Below, piece after piece: positions 7,359 to 15,911 of a DNA stretch of 24,651 nucleotides (positions are counted from its first letter, which is position 1; the number at the start of each line of letters is the position of its first letter). The DNA is from CAXDOZ01 sp963991145 (GTDB taxonomy: Bacteria > Bacteroidota > Bacteroidia > Chitinophagales > JABDMM01): the NCBI GenBank assembly GCA_963991145.1, contig CAXDOZ010000028.1, forward strand, positions 1 through 24,651. Direction: 5' to 3'. A program made the translations under genes and the position numbers. The notes under the pieces were generated by a model. It was not told where the DNA came from. It saw nothing but the letters and a program-made list of their open reading frames with translations, and did no database searches.

Positions 7359-10300
7359 ATGAAGAGAAAGGATTCAAATCTTAGTTCTGCACTACTCATT
7401 CTTTTGTTGATTTTCATTTCTGCCTGTCAGGAAAAAGAAAAAGAATCTGACAAGTTTCCTCAGGCGGTATTCTCTGAACCTGAAGTCGTAGCATTTAACC
7501 CGGCTGGTTATTCACTAAATCAAATTACCGGTGACTCCATTCACAACCCAAATCCGGATTTTAAGAAATCAGAGTTAAAATTTCAATTACTGGATTCAAG
7601 CTCTTACTCCATTGGGCAAACACAAGAGTTCCAGTTTACGATCCACTCTTTCGAAGATTATAAGAGCCCTATTTCTGAGAGCTCAATTGAGACTAGTTTA
7701 TTTCTTCCAGATGGAATTAAAAAGACCTTCCCGGTCTTCGATAAAAACTCCTTCTTTATCACTCCGGATGGGGATACCGTTCCTACAGGAATTTCAGTTC
7801 CATATTCTCCTTACCAAGTGGTAGCAGAAGCTCCGGATCCAATTGAATCTATACCACCCAGATTCAGAGCAGACAATCAATTTAATTTAATTCAGTATAG
7901 CACAGATGAGGGCCTTCCAGGGACATTCGTTTGGTCGAGTCTTGTGGACCAAAAAGGAAATCTATGGATTGGAATGGAGGGTACAGGAGTAAGTATGTAC
8001 GATGGGGAACGCTATTATAATTACACCACGGAAAATGGCTTGTCCAGTAATATCATCTTTTGCATTCTCGAAGATTCCAGAGGTAACATTTGGTTTGGAA
8101 CCTGGGGCGGTGGAGCTATAAAATTCGATGGAAACAAATTCACCCATTACAACAGCAAGCATGGCTTTAATGCTCGTTCGGTCTGGTCAATTATTGAAGA
8201 TAAATCTGGTGCGATCTGGCTGGGAACCAATAATTGCGGCTTAGCCAAGATCGATGGTGAATATGTGACCTACTTCACCCAGAATGAAGGACTGCCAGGA
8301 AATTCAGTTTATGATCTGGTTGAAGATTCTGATGATAACATATGGGTCGTAGGTGATGGAATCACAATGTACGATTGTAACAGCTTCTCAGTCTTCACAG
8401 ACTCGTCTGGTGTGCCGGGCACTGAAGCGGAATCAATCCTGGAAGACTCTTATGGCAATATCTGGTTTAGCTCCCTGGAGTTTGGATTGATAAAATTCGA
8501 TGGCATTGAGTTTTCATTTTTCTCCGAAGAATCAGGCCTCAGGGACATAGAGATCTATTCTATGGCAACAGACCCAAAGGGAAATATCTACATGGAAACT
8601 TTCAACCAGGGTATGGTTGTGTATGAGGGAGATGAGATCATAAGTATATCACCGGCTAATGGAATGCCTGACAATCCTATTTTTTCAATTTTCATTTCTG
8701 AACGAGAAAATATTTGGATTGGAACCGGAGGCGGCGGTTTGATAAAAATCAAAGAAAAGAGCTTTGAAAATATCAGTAAGAGCAATGGACTGATTTCTAA
8801 TTCTGTAAAAGCACTTGAGGAAGATTTTGAAGGCAACAAGTGGATCGGTCACTTTGGGGAAGGAATCAGCTTATTGAAAAATGATCAACTATTCCATCTC
8901 GACTTAAAGAATGGCCTCCTTGATAATTTTGTAAACTCCCTATATGTGGATCGCAGCGGAAAACTATGGGCAGGAACAAACTCGGGCATTTCAGTAATTG
9001 ATCAAAATACGATCTACAATATTGAAATGCCGGGGATAAGAGTATTCGAGGTCACCCAGGATTATAAAGGTGATTATTGGATAGCTACCAACAAGCTTGG
9101 CTTATTAAAATATGATGGGAATAATCTCTATCAGCTAGCTATAGAAAACAACTTCACATCCAATTACATCAAATCGATCATTGAGGATTCAAAAGGCCGA
9201 TTATGGGTAGGAACCACCTCAAATGGCATTACTCTAATTGAAAGTGATTCATTCCTGAATATCACTGAAAGGGAAGGCTTATCAGATAATGATGTCAATT
9301 GTTTATTGGAAGATTGCGATGGGAACATTTGGATAGGAACTGAAGATGGAGGTTTGAATAGGTTTGATGGAGAGAGCTTCACATATTATACAAGTGCCAA
9401 TGGCCTGAGTAACAATTTTGTCACCTCCATTATTGAGGATTATAATGACAATATATGGGTTGGAACTGATCAGGGATTGACTCTTCTCTATGCAGATAAT
9501 AGAGCGAGCAATGAGGATAAAATCAATTATAGGGTCATTCCTTTCGGAAAAGGAAACGGTTTAGCTGGATTGACATTCGCAGGAAACGCTGTGAATATTG
9601 ACAGGTCAAACACAATTCGTTGGGGGACGAATAATGGAATCACAAGCTTGAACCTGAATAAATTCAAGGTGCAGGAAAATCCTCCCGAGCTTCAGTTTAG
9701 AAATCTATCTGTAAATGGTCACTCAGTAAATTTCCAGGACGAGGAATTCTCGAGTTATGTGTCGAATTCTGATTCACTTTCAAAAAGCTCATTTCCTTCA
9801 GAACTTGAATTACCATTTAAATACAATCACCTGACATTCAATTTTTCTGCGAGTGACTGGGCTGCTCCTCATAAGGTTTTATACACCTACAGGATAAAAG
9901 ACCTGGATGCCAGATGGAGCCCTTTAAATAGTGATGCAAAAGCGGATTACAGGAACCTACCATATGGCACTCATACATTTGAGGTAAAAGCAATTAGTGA
10001 AGCCCAGGTTTGGACCGAATCGCTTACATACACCTTTACTATTCTTCCACCCTGGTATCATACCTGGTGGGCGAGGTTATCATATCTGCTAATTGGTCTT
10101 TCAATCATTCTCCTTTACATCAGATGGCGGGTTTCAAAGTTTAAGGAACGTCAAAAGGAACTGGAATATCAGATAGCCATTGCTACAGAAGACTTACGCC
10201 AGGCAAACTCTGAGATCACAAAAGAAAGAGATCGATCTGAAGAACTTCTATTGAACATTCTGCCTGCTGAAACAGCTACTGAGCTAAAAGAGAAAGGTTT

Positions 10301-10871
10301 TGCCGATGCAAAGGAATTTGAAAAAGCAAGCATTCTCTTTGCCGACATTAAAGGCTTTACAGAAAAGAGCTCGAATCTAACCGCTGCTGAACTGGTAGCA
10401 GAAATCGACACCTGCTTTAAAGCTTTTGATCAGATCATTTCAAAATTTGAAATTGAAAAAATAAAGACGATCGGTGATGCATATATGGCAGCAGCAGGTT
10501 TGCCAAACCCAGATCTTGCCACTGCTACAGATATGGTAAAAGCAGCTTTAGAAATGCAGAAATTCATCGCTGATCGAAAAATTGAAAATCAAAAAAAGGA
10601 CAAAGCCTTTTTTGAGATCAGAGTTGGTATTCATACAGGTCCGGTGATCGCCGGAATTGCAGGTGTTAAGAAATTCCAATACGATATTTGGGGAGACACA
10701 GTGAATATTGCCAGTAGAATGGAAACCAACTGTGAGGTAGGGAAGGTGAATATTTCTTCTGCTACTTACGAGCTCATCTCCGAAAACTCTCCATTCGAAT
10801 TTGAAAAACGAGGTCAGGTAGAAGTTAAGGGGAAAGGGATGATGCAGATGTACTATGTAAGCTTTGCTTAA
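7359..10871 (+). CDS. Membrane adenylate cyclase with double beta-propeller and Y_Y_Y sensor
   Basis: Predicted to make cAMP in the cytoplasm in response to a periplasmic signal; 1170 residues. Order: hydrophobic N-terminus with a lipobox-like end (LLLIFISAC); about 14 propeller repeats of the type GNIWIGT-x-GGG (residues ~199-760), enough for two seven-bladed propellers; a Y_Y_Y-like domain (~826-880); one membrane helix (~901-923); a coiled-coil linker (~924-967); and a class III cyclase domain (~987-1167). Metal aspartates D996 (FADIKGFT) and D1040 (TIGDAY), adenine-selecting K1036 and D1109 (QYDIWGD), and transition-state N1116 and R1120 are all present, favouring ATP over GTP. Hybrid two-component sensors use the same sensor part with a histidine kinase. 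A lipobox plus a later membrane helix is odd; the first segment may instead be a cleaved or uncleaved signal. The stop shares TTAA with the convergent gene. Confidence 0.93.
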   Translation: MKRKDSNLSSALLILLLIFISACQEKEKESDKFPQAVFSEPEVVAFNPAGYSLNQITGDSIHNPNPDFKKSELKFQLLDSSSYSIGQTQEFQFTIHSFEDYKSPISESSIETSLFLPDGIKKTFPVFDKNSFFITPDGDTVPTGISVPYSPYQVVAEAPDPIESIPPRFRADNQFNLIQYSTDEGLPGTFVWSSLVDQKGNLWIGMEGTGVSMYDGERYYNYTTENGLSSNIIFCILEDSRGNIWFGTWGGGAIKFDGNKFTHYNSKHGFNARSVWSIIEDKSGAIWLGTNNCGLAKIDGEYVTYFTQNEGLPGNSVYDLVEDSDDNIWVVGDGITMYDCNSFSVFTDSSGVPGTEAESILEDSYGNIWFSSLEFGLIKFDGIEFSFFSEESGLRDIEIYSMATDPKGNIYMETFNQGMVVYEGDEIISISPANGMPDNPIFSIFISERENIWIGTGGGGLIKIKEKSFENISKSNGLISNSVKALEEDFEGNKWIGHFGEGISLLKNDQLFHLDLKNGLLDNFVNSLYVDRSGKLWAGTNSGISVIDQNTIYNIEMPGIRVFEVTQDYKGDYWIATNKLGLLKYDGNNLYQLAIENNFTSNYIKSIIEDSKGRLWVGTTSNGITLIESDSFLNITEREGLSDNDVNCLLEDCDGNIWIGTEDGGLNRFDGESFTYYTSANGLSNNFVTSIIEDYNDNIWVGTDQGLTLLYADNRASNEDKINYRVIPFGKGNGLAGLTFAGNAVNIDRSNTIRWGTNNGITSLNLNKFKVQENPPELQFRNLSVNGHSVNFQDEEFSSYVSNSDSLSKSSFPSELELPFKYNHLTFNFSASDWAAPHKVLYTYRIKDLDARWSPLNSDAKADYRNLPYGTHTFEVKAISEAQVWTESLTYTFTILPPWYHTWWARLSYLLIGLSIILLYIRWRVSKFKERQKELEYQIAIATEDLRQANSEITKERDRSEELLLNILPAETATELKEKGFADAKEFEKASILFADIKGFTEKSSNLTAAELVAEIDTCFKAFDQIISKFEIEKIKTIGDAYMAAAGLPNPDLATATDMVKAALEMQKFIADRKIENQKKDKAFFEIRVGIHTGPVIAGIAGVKKFQYDIWGDTVNIASRMETNCEVGKVNISSATYELISENSPFEFEKRGQVEVKGKGMMQMYYVSFA

Positions 10872-11860
10872 AACTTGAAATGCAAGCCAAATCCGTGTTG
10901 GCCGGCATTTGGATCCGTGTTCACTGGTGCTCTATATTCAGCTGGAACACTTTGCCAGCCATTATACATTTGACCATTGATATAGTATCGATCTGAAGCA
11001 CTGGTAGGATTCTTTCTTGATTCTTCAAAAAGAATATCGTAACTGCTCTTAGGTCTTTCTACTCCAGCAGCCCCACTACCGTGAATGTACTCTTCAATTC
11101 CATCACCATCTACATCTGCAGTGATCCAATTAAGCTCAAGGATTTCATTGTAGGTACCATCAGAGATCATTTCGAAAATTGCATTATTGAATTGCTTCAT
11201 GATCTCCTCAGCATTAGGGTAGCTTTTGCTCAACCCAAAGTGAAGACTCTTGGTAAACAATGGGAGCTCTCCAACCTCCAGGTTTTCTTCAACTTCTTCG
11301 CTGTGATAGGTTAACTCATACTGAATGATCAACTCATCAATTAGAATATAATCCAACTCCCCTGCTAAGAGTTTCTCAAGGTTCTCCTGGTCACTTCTGC
11401 CAGAAATGAAAACTACTTCAGTGGCATAATCTACTTCCTCACCATAGGCATAAGTACCAACCACCCCAATTCTCTTTTCACTTAATTCTGAAAGTGAGGT
11501 GGCTGAAACATCTGCACCTTTTTGACCTACTAAAAGAAGCTTATTCTGGAGATAGGGATCTGAAAACAGAATGAACTCCTCTCTTTCCTCAGTCCTCCAA
11601 AGGGCAGCACTACCATCAAACATGCCATCCTGTATTCCCGGAATTACAGATTCAAAATTGATGTAGGTAGTCTCATCGGAATAATCAATTCTCTTAAGAG
11701 CTTCAGACACCAACTCAGTTGAGTATGCCTTTCCACCGTAATCACTGGTAAATGGAGGCCAGCTATCAGAAGCTAGCTGCATGAATCCTTCCTGACTAAA
11801 TGCAGAAACTGAAAAAATCAAACCCAAGATCAATGCTGAAAAACCTCTCATCCCTTTCAT
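10868..11860 (-). CDS. Orphan family 3 solute-binding protein with acidic-loop C-terminal extension
   Basis: A 330-residue exported protein: signal peptide (GFSALILGLIFSVSAFSQ), then a family 3 periplasmic binding fold (SDSWPPFTSDYGGKAYSTEL, INFESVIPGIQDGMFDGSAA, FILFSDPYL, LAGELDYILIDE). Such proteins bind amino acids or similar small molecules for ABC importers or sensors. No permease or ATPase gene adjoins it. After the binding domain come DVDGDGIEEY (about residues 247-256), which looks like a calcium-binding loop, and about 70 residues ending GFGLHFKF. The frame could begin at 11896, but ATG 11860 (or 11851) gives a normal signal peptide and lies just downstream of a promoter-like sequence. 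It is convergent with the cyclase, so a shared signal is possible but unproven. Confidence 0.85.
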   Translation of the reverse strand: MKGMRGFSALILGLIFSVSAFSQEGFMQLASDSWPPFTSDYGGKAYSTELVSEALKRIDYSDETTYINFESVIPGIQDGMFDGSAALWRTEEREEFILFSDPYLQNKLLLVGQKGADVSATSLSELSEKRIGVVGTYAYGEEVDYATEVVFISGRSDQENLEKLLAGELDYILIDELIIQYELTYHSEEVEENLEVGELPLFTKSLHFGLSKSYPNAEEIMKQFNNAIFEMISDGTYNEILELNWITADVDGDGIEEYIHGSGAAGVERPKSSYDILFEESRKNPTSASDRYYINGQMYNGWQSVPAEYRAPVNTDPNAGQHGFGLHFKF

Positions 11861-11863
11861 TCT

Positions 11864-11896
11864 ATTAAGGTACAAACATTGATTTCTTTGAGGCAA
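11864..11896 (-). promoter_or_regulatory. Putative promoter of the solute-binding protein gene
   Basis: On the minus strand, TTG (11894-11896) is followed after 21 bases by TACCTTAAT, matching the Bacteroidota layout of -33 TTG and -7 TAnnTTTG except for the last bases. The predicted transcript would start almost at ATG 11860, so either the message is nearly leaderless or translation starts at ATG 11851. Confidence 0.4.
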
Positions 11897-11913
11897 TATC
11901 CGAAACCAATTAT

Positions 11914-11961
11914 CCTATCTCCCCATTATCCTATTATCCCATTACCCTATTATCCCATTAA
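11914..11961. repeat. Three tandem copies of a 16-bp repeat upstream of typA
   Basis: Three consecutive 16-base units are present: CCTATCTCCCCATTAT, CCTATTATCCCATTAC and CCTATTATCCCATTAA, starting at 11914, 11930 and 11946. The array lies between divergent genes and ends 10 bases before the typA -7 element. It is too short and has no spacers, so it is not CRISPR. It could be slippage-prone DNA or a set of helically offset binding sites. Confidence 0.75.
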
Positions 11962-11970
11962 TTAAACCCC

Positions 11971-11979
11971 TACCTTTGC
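11971..11979 (+). promoter_or_regulatory. -7 promoter element of typA
   Basis: TACCTTTGC is an exact match to TAnnTTTG and ends 21 bases before the typA ATG. No TTG is present at the -33 distance; that region is instead the end of the 16-bp repeat array. Confidence 0.6.
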
Positions 11980-12000
11980 AGCCTCATTTAAAAAGCAGAA

Positions 12001-13800
12001 ATGAACCTTCGCAACATTGCCATCATTGCTCACGTCGATCACGGTAAAACAACCCTTGTCGATAAGATCCTTCAACAGGTTAAACTCTTTAGGGATAATC
12101 AGGACATGGGAGAGTTGATCCTTGATTCAAATGACCTTGAAAGAGAAAGGGGAATCACCATTCTATCAAAGAATGTTGCGGTTCGATATAAAGACACCAA
12201 GATCAATATTATCGACACTCCGGGTCACTCTGATTTTGGAGGCGAGGTAGAGCGAGTGCTGAACATGGCAGATGGAGTGATCCTTCTTGTCGATGCATTT
12301 GAAGGACCTATGCCTCAAACGAGATTTGTTCTTCAAAAAGCTCTTGAGCTAGGTCTGAAACCAATTGTTGTAATTAACAAGGTCGACAAGCCAAACTGTA
12401 CTCCAGATGAGGTGAACGAGGCGGTATTTGAGCTGATGTTCAATTTGGATGCTACCGAGGAGCAGGTGGAGTAGGAAGTAGTCTTTGGTTCATCGAAAAT
12501 GGGCTGGATGGGTCCGGATTGGAAAAATCCAACGACTGACATGACCTACCTTCTGGATACGATCCTTGAGCAGGTACCTGCTCCGAAAGAAAACCCGGGA
12601 TCACTTCAACTAAGAATCACATCAATGGACTACTCTAGTTATGCGGGTAGGATCGCCATCGGCCGCGTTCACCGCGGCTCAATAAAAGCCACCAACCAGG
12701 TGAGCATTGTAAAAAGAGATGGCTCGATAGTGAAATCGCAGGTGAAGGAACTTTTCACTTTTGAAGGCCTTGGTAAAGAAAAGACCAAAGAAGAAGTTCA
12801 TGCCGGAGAGATCGTAGCAATGCTTGGTCTGGAGAATTTTGATATTGGCGATACAGTTGCTGATGCAAATGAGCCAGAAGGTCTCAAGCCAATCGCCGTG
12901 GATGAGCCATCAATGAGTATGCTATTCACGATCAACAACTCTCCTTTCTTTGGTAAGGAAGGGAAGTTTGTAACCTCAAGACATATTAGAGACAGGCTGA
13001 TCAAGGAAACGGAGATGAACCTTGCCTTAAAGGTTGAGGACACCGATTCTCCAGATAGATTCATTGTCTACGGACGTGGAATCCTACACCTTTCTATTCT
13101 AATCGAAACCATGAGAAGAGAGGGTTACGAGCTGCAGCTTGGACAACCTCAGGTTGTGATCAGAGAGATCGATGGATTCAAACACGAACCGGTAGAGCTT
13201 CTAAATGTGAATGTTCCCGATGAGCTTTCTGGAAAAGTGATCGAAATGGTTACCCAGCGAAAAGGTGACATCCTGAATATTGAAAAGAAGGATGATCGTG
13301 TGAATCTGGAGTTCAAGATCCCAGCTCGTGGATTGATCGGTTTGACCAATCCAATGCTAACTGCTACTCAGGGAGAAGCGATCATTTCTCATCGATTCAA
13401 TGGCTACGAGCCATGGAAAGGTGATCTTCCGGGCAAGAGAAATGGTGCATTGATCGCCATGGATACCGGAACTGCAATCTCCTACTCTATCGATAAACTT
13501 CAGGATCGAGGTAAATTCTTCATAGACCCAAATGAAGAGGTTTATACCGGGATGGTAATTGGTGAAAGTGCAAGACCAGATGATCTTGTGGTTAATGTAA
13601 CCAAGACTAAAAAGCTCACCAATGTGCGTGCTTCCGGCTCCGATGACAAGGCTTCAATTGCTCCTGCTATCAAATTCTCTCTGGAAGAAGCAATGGAATA
13701 CCTGCGCGAAGATGAGTACGTCGAGGTAACACCGAACTCCATTCGTTTGAGGAAAATCCTTCTTGACGAAAACGATAGAAAGAGATCTAAAAAATCTTAG
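12001..13800 (+). pseudogene. typA: Translational GTPase TypA/BipA interrupted by in-frame TAG
   Basis: TypA is an EF-G-like GTPase that binds the 70S ribosome and assists ribosome assembly and stress or cold adaptation. The 599-codon frame is collinear with the family from start to end: G1 HVDHGKTT (K16), G2 RGITI, G3 DTPGH (72-76), G4 NKVD (126-129), G5 GSSK (163-166), then domain II (YAGRIAIGRVHRG), the EF-G-like III and V domains and the TypA C-terminal domain (EYVEVTPNSIRLRK). Codon 158 is TAG, between G4 and G5. Conventional decoding gives a 157-residue fragment without G5 and, if translation restarts at ATG 12499 (codon 167), a 433-residue product that also lacks G5. There is no indel and no other defect, so the lesion is recent, a sequencing error, or read through. 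TAG ends other genes here, so general reassignment is unlikely. Confidence 0.88.
12472..12474 (+). other. In-frame amber codon 158 of typA
   Basis: The frame reads ...GAG GAG CAG GTG GAG TAG GAA GTA GTC TTT GGT TCA TCG AAA. The E. coli protein, from memory, has D-E-Q-L-D-F-P-I-V-Y here, so TAG replaces one residue with no length change. A one-base change from TGG, TAT, TAC, CAG, AAG, GAG or TTG would give TAG. Confidence 0.85.
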
Positions 13801-13845
13801 CATTTCGATATTTGGTACCTTAGGTTCCATCAAGGATTGGAGTCT

Positions 13846-14685
13846 ATGCAGCACCTATCAGAGTCAGATATTGAAGAGATCTTAAGCAGTATTCGATCCA
13901 GGACCAAGGATTCGAATCTGGGTTTCTTTTCAAAACCCTTTCTCGTAGACTACCATGGCGAATCACTTGTTGTAAAGCAATACCTGCCGATAAAAGATCC
14001 GCAAATCCTCAACTTCATTCTGGAGAATCACAGTCTTTACATCCAAAGGCTGAAAGAAATGGGAGTCTTGATCCCATCGACCAGAATGGTTCAGATTCCT
14101 GCCGGGACAAAAACTCAGATCATTATCATTCAGGAGGCATTCAAATCAGATGAGCTCCTGCGGAACAAGATCCAAAGTGCCGGAGAAAGTGAATTAATGA
14201 CCCTATGCAGCAAAGCTTATGACCAGGTCATTCTCTATGGACTGATGCAAGGCTCCAGGGGCGATATCGGCTATCATCCATCTTTGAGAAATCTTGCCTA
14301 CCGTGCAGATAAGACATATTACTACGACACCTTCCCTCCCATGGCAATGGAGCAACAAAGATTAAATGACTTGATCATTACCATGGCGCCCTTCGGGCGG
14401 ATGTTAAAACCGCTTATCAATCCCAAATGGATCAACAGAGTATCAGATGAGTACTACTACTTTGACAAGATGTATGAAGGAGTAGTTGGGAGTTGCTGTA
14501 GATTGAGACCTGAGCTTGCCTCACTCATCCTTGAGTTTTCGAAGGATTACCTGGGCGAATCCCAAATCGATCCCTTTGTAAAGCAGGCCGCTCAAAAATT
14601 GCTGCAAAAACCTCCTCGTCTATCTGGTCTCTGGACTGGAATCAGGAGCTTATCCGGAAATGAGGGAAAGCCCAATATCAGTTAA
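13846..14685 (+). CDS. Kinase-like protein resembling DUF6206
   Basis: A 279-residue soluble protein without signal peptide or membrane segment. I associate it tentatively with the DUF6206 group, which has no assigned function. The layout suggests a small-molecule-kinase or aminoglycoside-phosphotransferase-like fold: a beta strand with lysine (LVVKQYLP, K44), a hinge-like strand (QIIIIQEAF), then GDIGYHPSLRNLAY (H144, N149), and a strand ending in aspartate (TYYYDTFPPM, D161), in the order of a kinase catalytic loop and DFG site. The catalytic aspartate expected before the asparagine is not in the canonical place, so activity is uncertain. ATG 13846 is chosen over TTG 13837. TACCTTAG at 13816-13823 is a weak promoter candidate, although the typA stop is only 45 bases upstream. 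The next gene starts 10 bases downstream. Confidence 0.75.
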   Translation: MQHLSESDIEEILSSIRSRTKDSNLGFFSKPFLVDYHGESLVVKQYLPIKDPQILNFILENHSLYIQRLKEMGVLIPSTRMVQIPAGTKTQIIIIQEAFKSDELLRNKIQSAGESELMTLCSKAYDQVILYGLMQGSRGDIGYHPSLRNLAYRADKTYYYDTFPPMAMEQQRLNDLIITMAPFGRMLKPLINPKWINRVSDEYYYFDKMYEGVVGSCCRLRPELASLILEFSKDYLGESQIDPFVKQAAQKLLQKPPRLSGLWTGIRSLSGNEGKPNIS

Positions 14686-14695
14686 GTCAAAAGAA

Positions 14696-15073
14696 ATGAA
14701 GAAGATACAGGACATCCAGACTACAATTGAATCCTTCTATAAAGCATTCCACGAAAAGGATTGGGAGCAATTTGGGACTTACCTGACCGATGATTTTCAG
14801 TATTTCACCGACAATTGCATCATTCAGTCAAAGGCTGATTTCATAAACTTCTTGCGAAATGACGTTTGGATTGGCATCTCTTACTCCATTCAGGATCTCA
14901 AGATCAGAACAGATCAAAATTCTAGTATTGGATTTGCATCTTATAAGACCAGCTTCACCGGAAAGCATAAGGATCAGGAAATGACGGTAGAAGCCATAGA
15001 ATCTTTGATGCTCATAATGGAAGGGGATGATTGGCAGATAGCCCACATGCATACCAGCAATAAGATGGCTTAG
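14696..15073 (+). CDS. NTF2-like (SnoaL/DUF4440-type) small protein
   Basis: A 125-residue cytoplasmic protein beginning MKKIQDIQTTIESFYKAFHEKDWEQFGTYLTDDFQYF, the usual start of a cone-shaped alpha+beta NTF2-like domain, and ending with strands such as SLMLIMEGDDWQIAHMHTS. Members may be enzymes, ligand-binding proteins or accessory domains; a catalytic activity cannot be read from this sequence. ATG 14696 is preferred to TTG 14660, which lies inside the previous gene. The 10-base gap to the kinase-like gene implies cotranscription and perhaps a shared role. Confidence 0.82.
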   Translation: MKKIQDIQTTIESFYKAFHEKDWEQFGTYLTDDFQYFTDNCIIQSKADFINFLRNDVWIGISYSIQDLKIRTDQNSSIGFASYKTSFTGKHKDQEMTVEAIESLMLIMEGDDWQIAHMHTSNKMA

Positions 15074-15109
15074 TCTTAAACTTTCTGTGTTTCCCGGCAT
15101 TTCCTAAAT

Positions 15110-15880
15110 GTGAATCTGAAACACTTAGCACTTTTAACTTACTCAGCGCCTCTTTTACCTCTCCTTTACTATCAGGGGAAGCGTATTCGTGCTAGCGTTC
15201 CGAAATTGCCTGAAGCAAAAGGAACTAGCGGTTTTGTTACCAATGGACCGGAAGAAAAGTCAATTCTCTTTGTTGGTGAAAGCACGATTGCTGGTGTTGG
15301 AGCCGATACTCATGAAGAAGGCTTTTGCGGAACCTTCGCCAAGACCTATTCGAAAGAAACAGGTTACAGTGTAAAATGGCATGTCTACGCCAAAAGCGGC
15401 TATACCGCTCGAAAGGTCAGGAAGATTCTTTTACCAAAGATCACTGAAGAGTCTCCTGATCTCATCGTAATTGGTTTGGGAGGAAATGATGCCTTTACTT
15501 TTAACAGCCCGGCTAAGTGGATAGAGGAGATCGATAAGATCATTCAGGAGCTTCAAGATCGCTTCCCAAATGCAGAAATCCTCTTTGCCAATATGCCTCC
15601 AATTAAAGAGTTTCCAGCCTTTACTCTTGCTATCAAAAGCACAATTGGAAATTTGGTGGAGATTCTTGGGACAGAGCTCAATAAGCTCGTTCAGAAAAAA
15701 GATCGGGTTTATTACTACGCAGATCGTATTACCCTGAAAAAATGGATGGCTTTTGCACCTGAGAACTCCCAGTACTCAGATTTCTTTAGCGATGGAGTTC
15801 ATCCTTCGAAACTCACCTATCAGGTATGGTCTGAGCAGTTAGCAAAGTACTTTATCGAAAGAAAGACTCTGGATATTTAA
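15110..15880 (+). CDS. SGNH/GDSL-family hydrolase
   Basis: A 256-residue esterase-like protein with an N-terminal hydrophobic stretch (ALLTYSAPLLPLLYY), so it may be membrane-anchored or exported. SGNH blocks are in order: block I FVGESTIAGVG (nucleophile S58), block II glycine in AKSGYTARK, block III GLGGNDAF (N126), block V SDGVHPS (D228 and H231). This is the complete catalytic set of a lipase or acyl-esterase; the substrate is unknown. In block I the usual GDS is GES, common in bacterial members. No in-frame ATG is available before the hydrophobic segment, so GTG 15110 is taken as the start. It follows the NTF2-like gene by 36 bases and may end that operon. A palindrome follows the stop. 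Confidence 0.87.
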   Translation: MNLKHLALLTYSAPLLPLLYYQGKRIRASVPKLPEAKGTSGFVTNGPEEKSILFVGESTIAGVGADTHEEGFCGTFAKTYSKETGYSVKWHVYAKSGYTARKVRKILLPKITEESPDLIVIGLGGNDAFTFNSPAKWIEEIDKIIQELQDRFPNAEILFANMPPIKEFPAFTLAIKSTIGNLVEILGTELNKLVQKKDRVYYYADRITLKKWMAFAPENSQYSDFFSDGVHPSKLTYQVWSEQLAKYFIERKTLDI

Positions 15881-15888
15881 AGCTCAAG

Positions 15889-15911
15889 TAGTGAATTGTC
15901 ACTACCTTTGC
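15889..15911 (+). promoter_or_regulatory. Inverted repeat overlapping a TACCTTTGC promoter element
   Basis: TAGTGA-ATTG-TCACTA (15889-15904) is a perfect 6-bp inverted repeat whose last two bases are the TA of TACCTTTGC (15903-15911). As DNA it is well placed to be a repressor site over the -7 element; as RNA it could form part of the 3' end of the hydrolase message. The promoter would drive the T9SS cargo gene with a leader of about 210 bases. Confidence 0.5.

Noticed and set aside
11914..11961. CRISPR-like repeats upstream of typA
   Set aside because: Units are directly adjacent 16-mers with no spacers and only three copies.
12472..12474. General reassignment of UAG, or pyrrolysine insertion, as explanation for the typA stop
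   Set aside because: TAG closes several unrelated genes at their expected ends in the same window, and no pyrrolysine genes are seen. Local suppression remains open.
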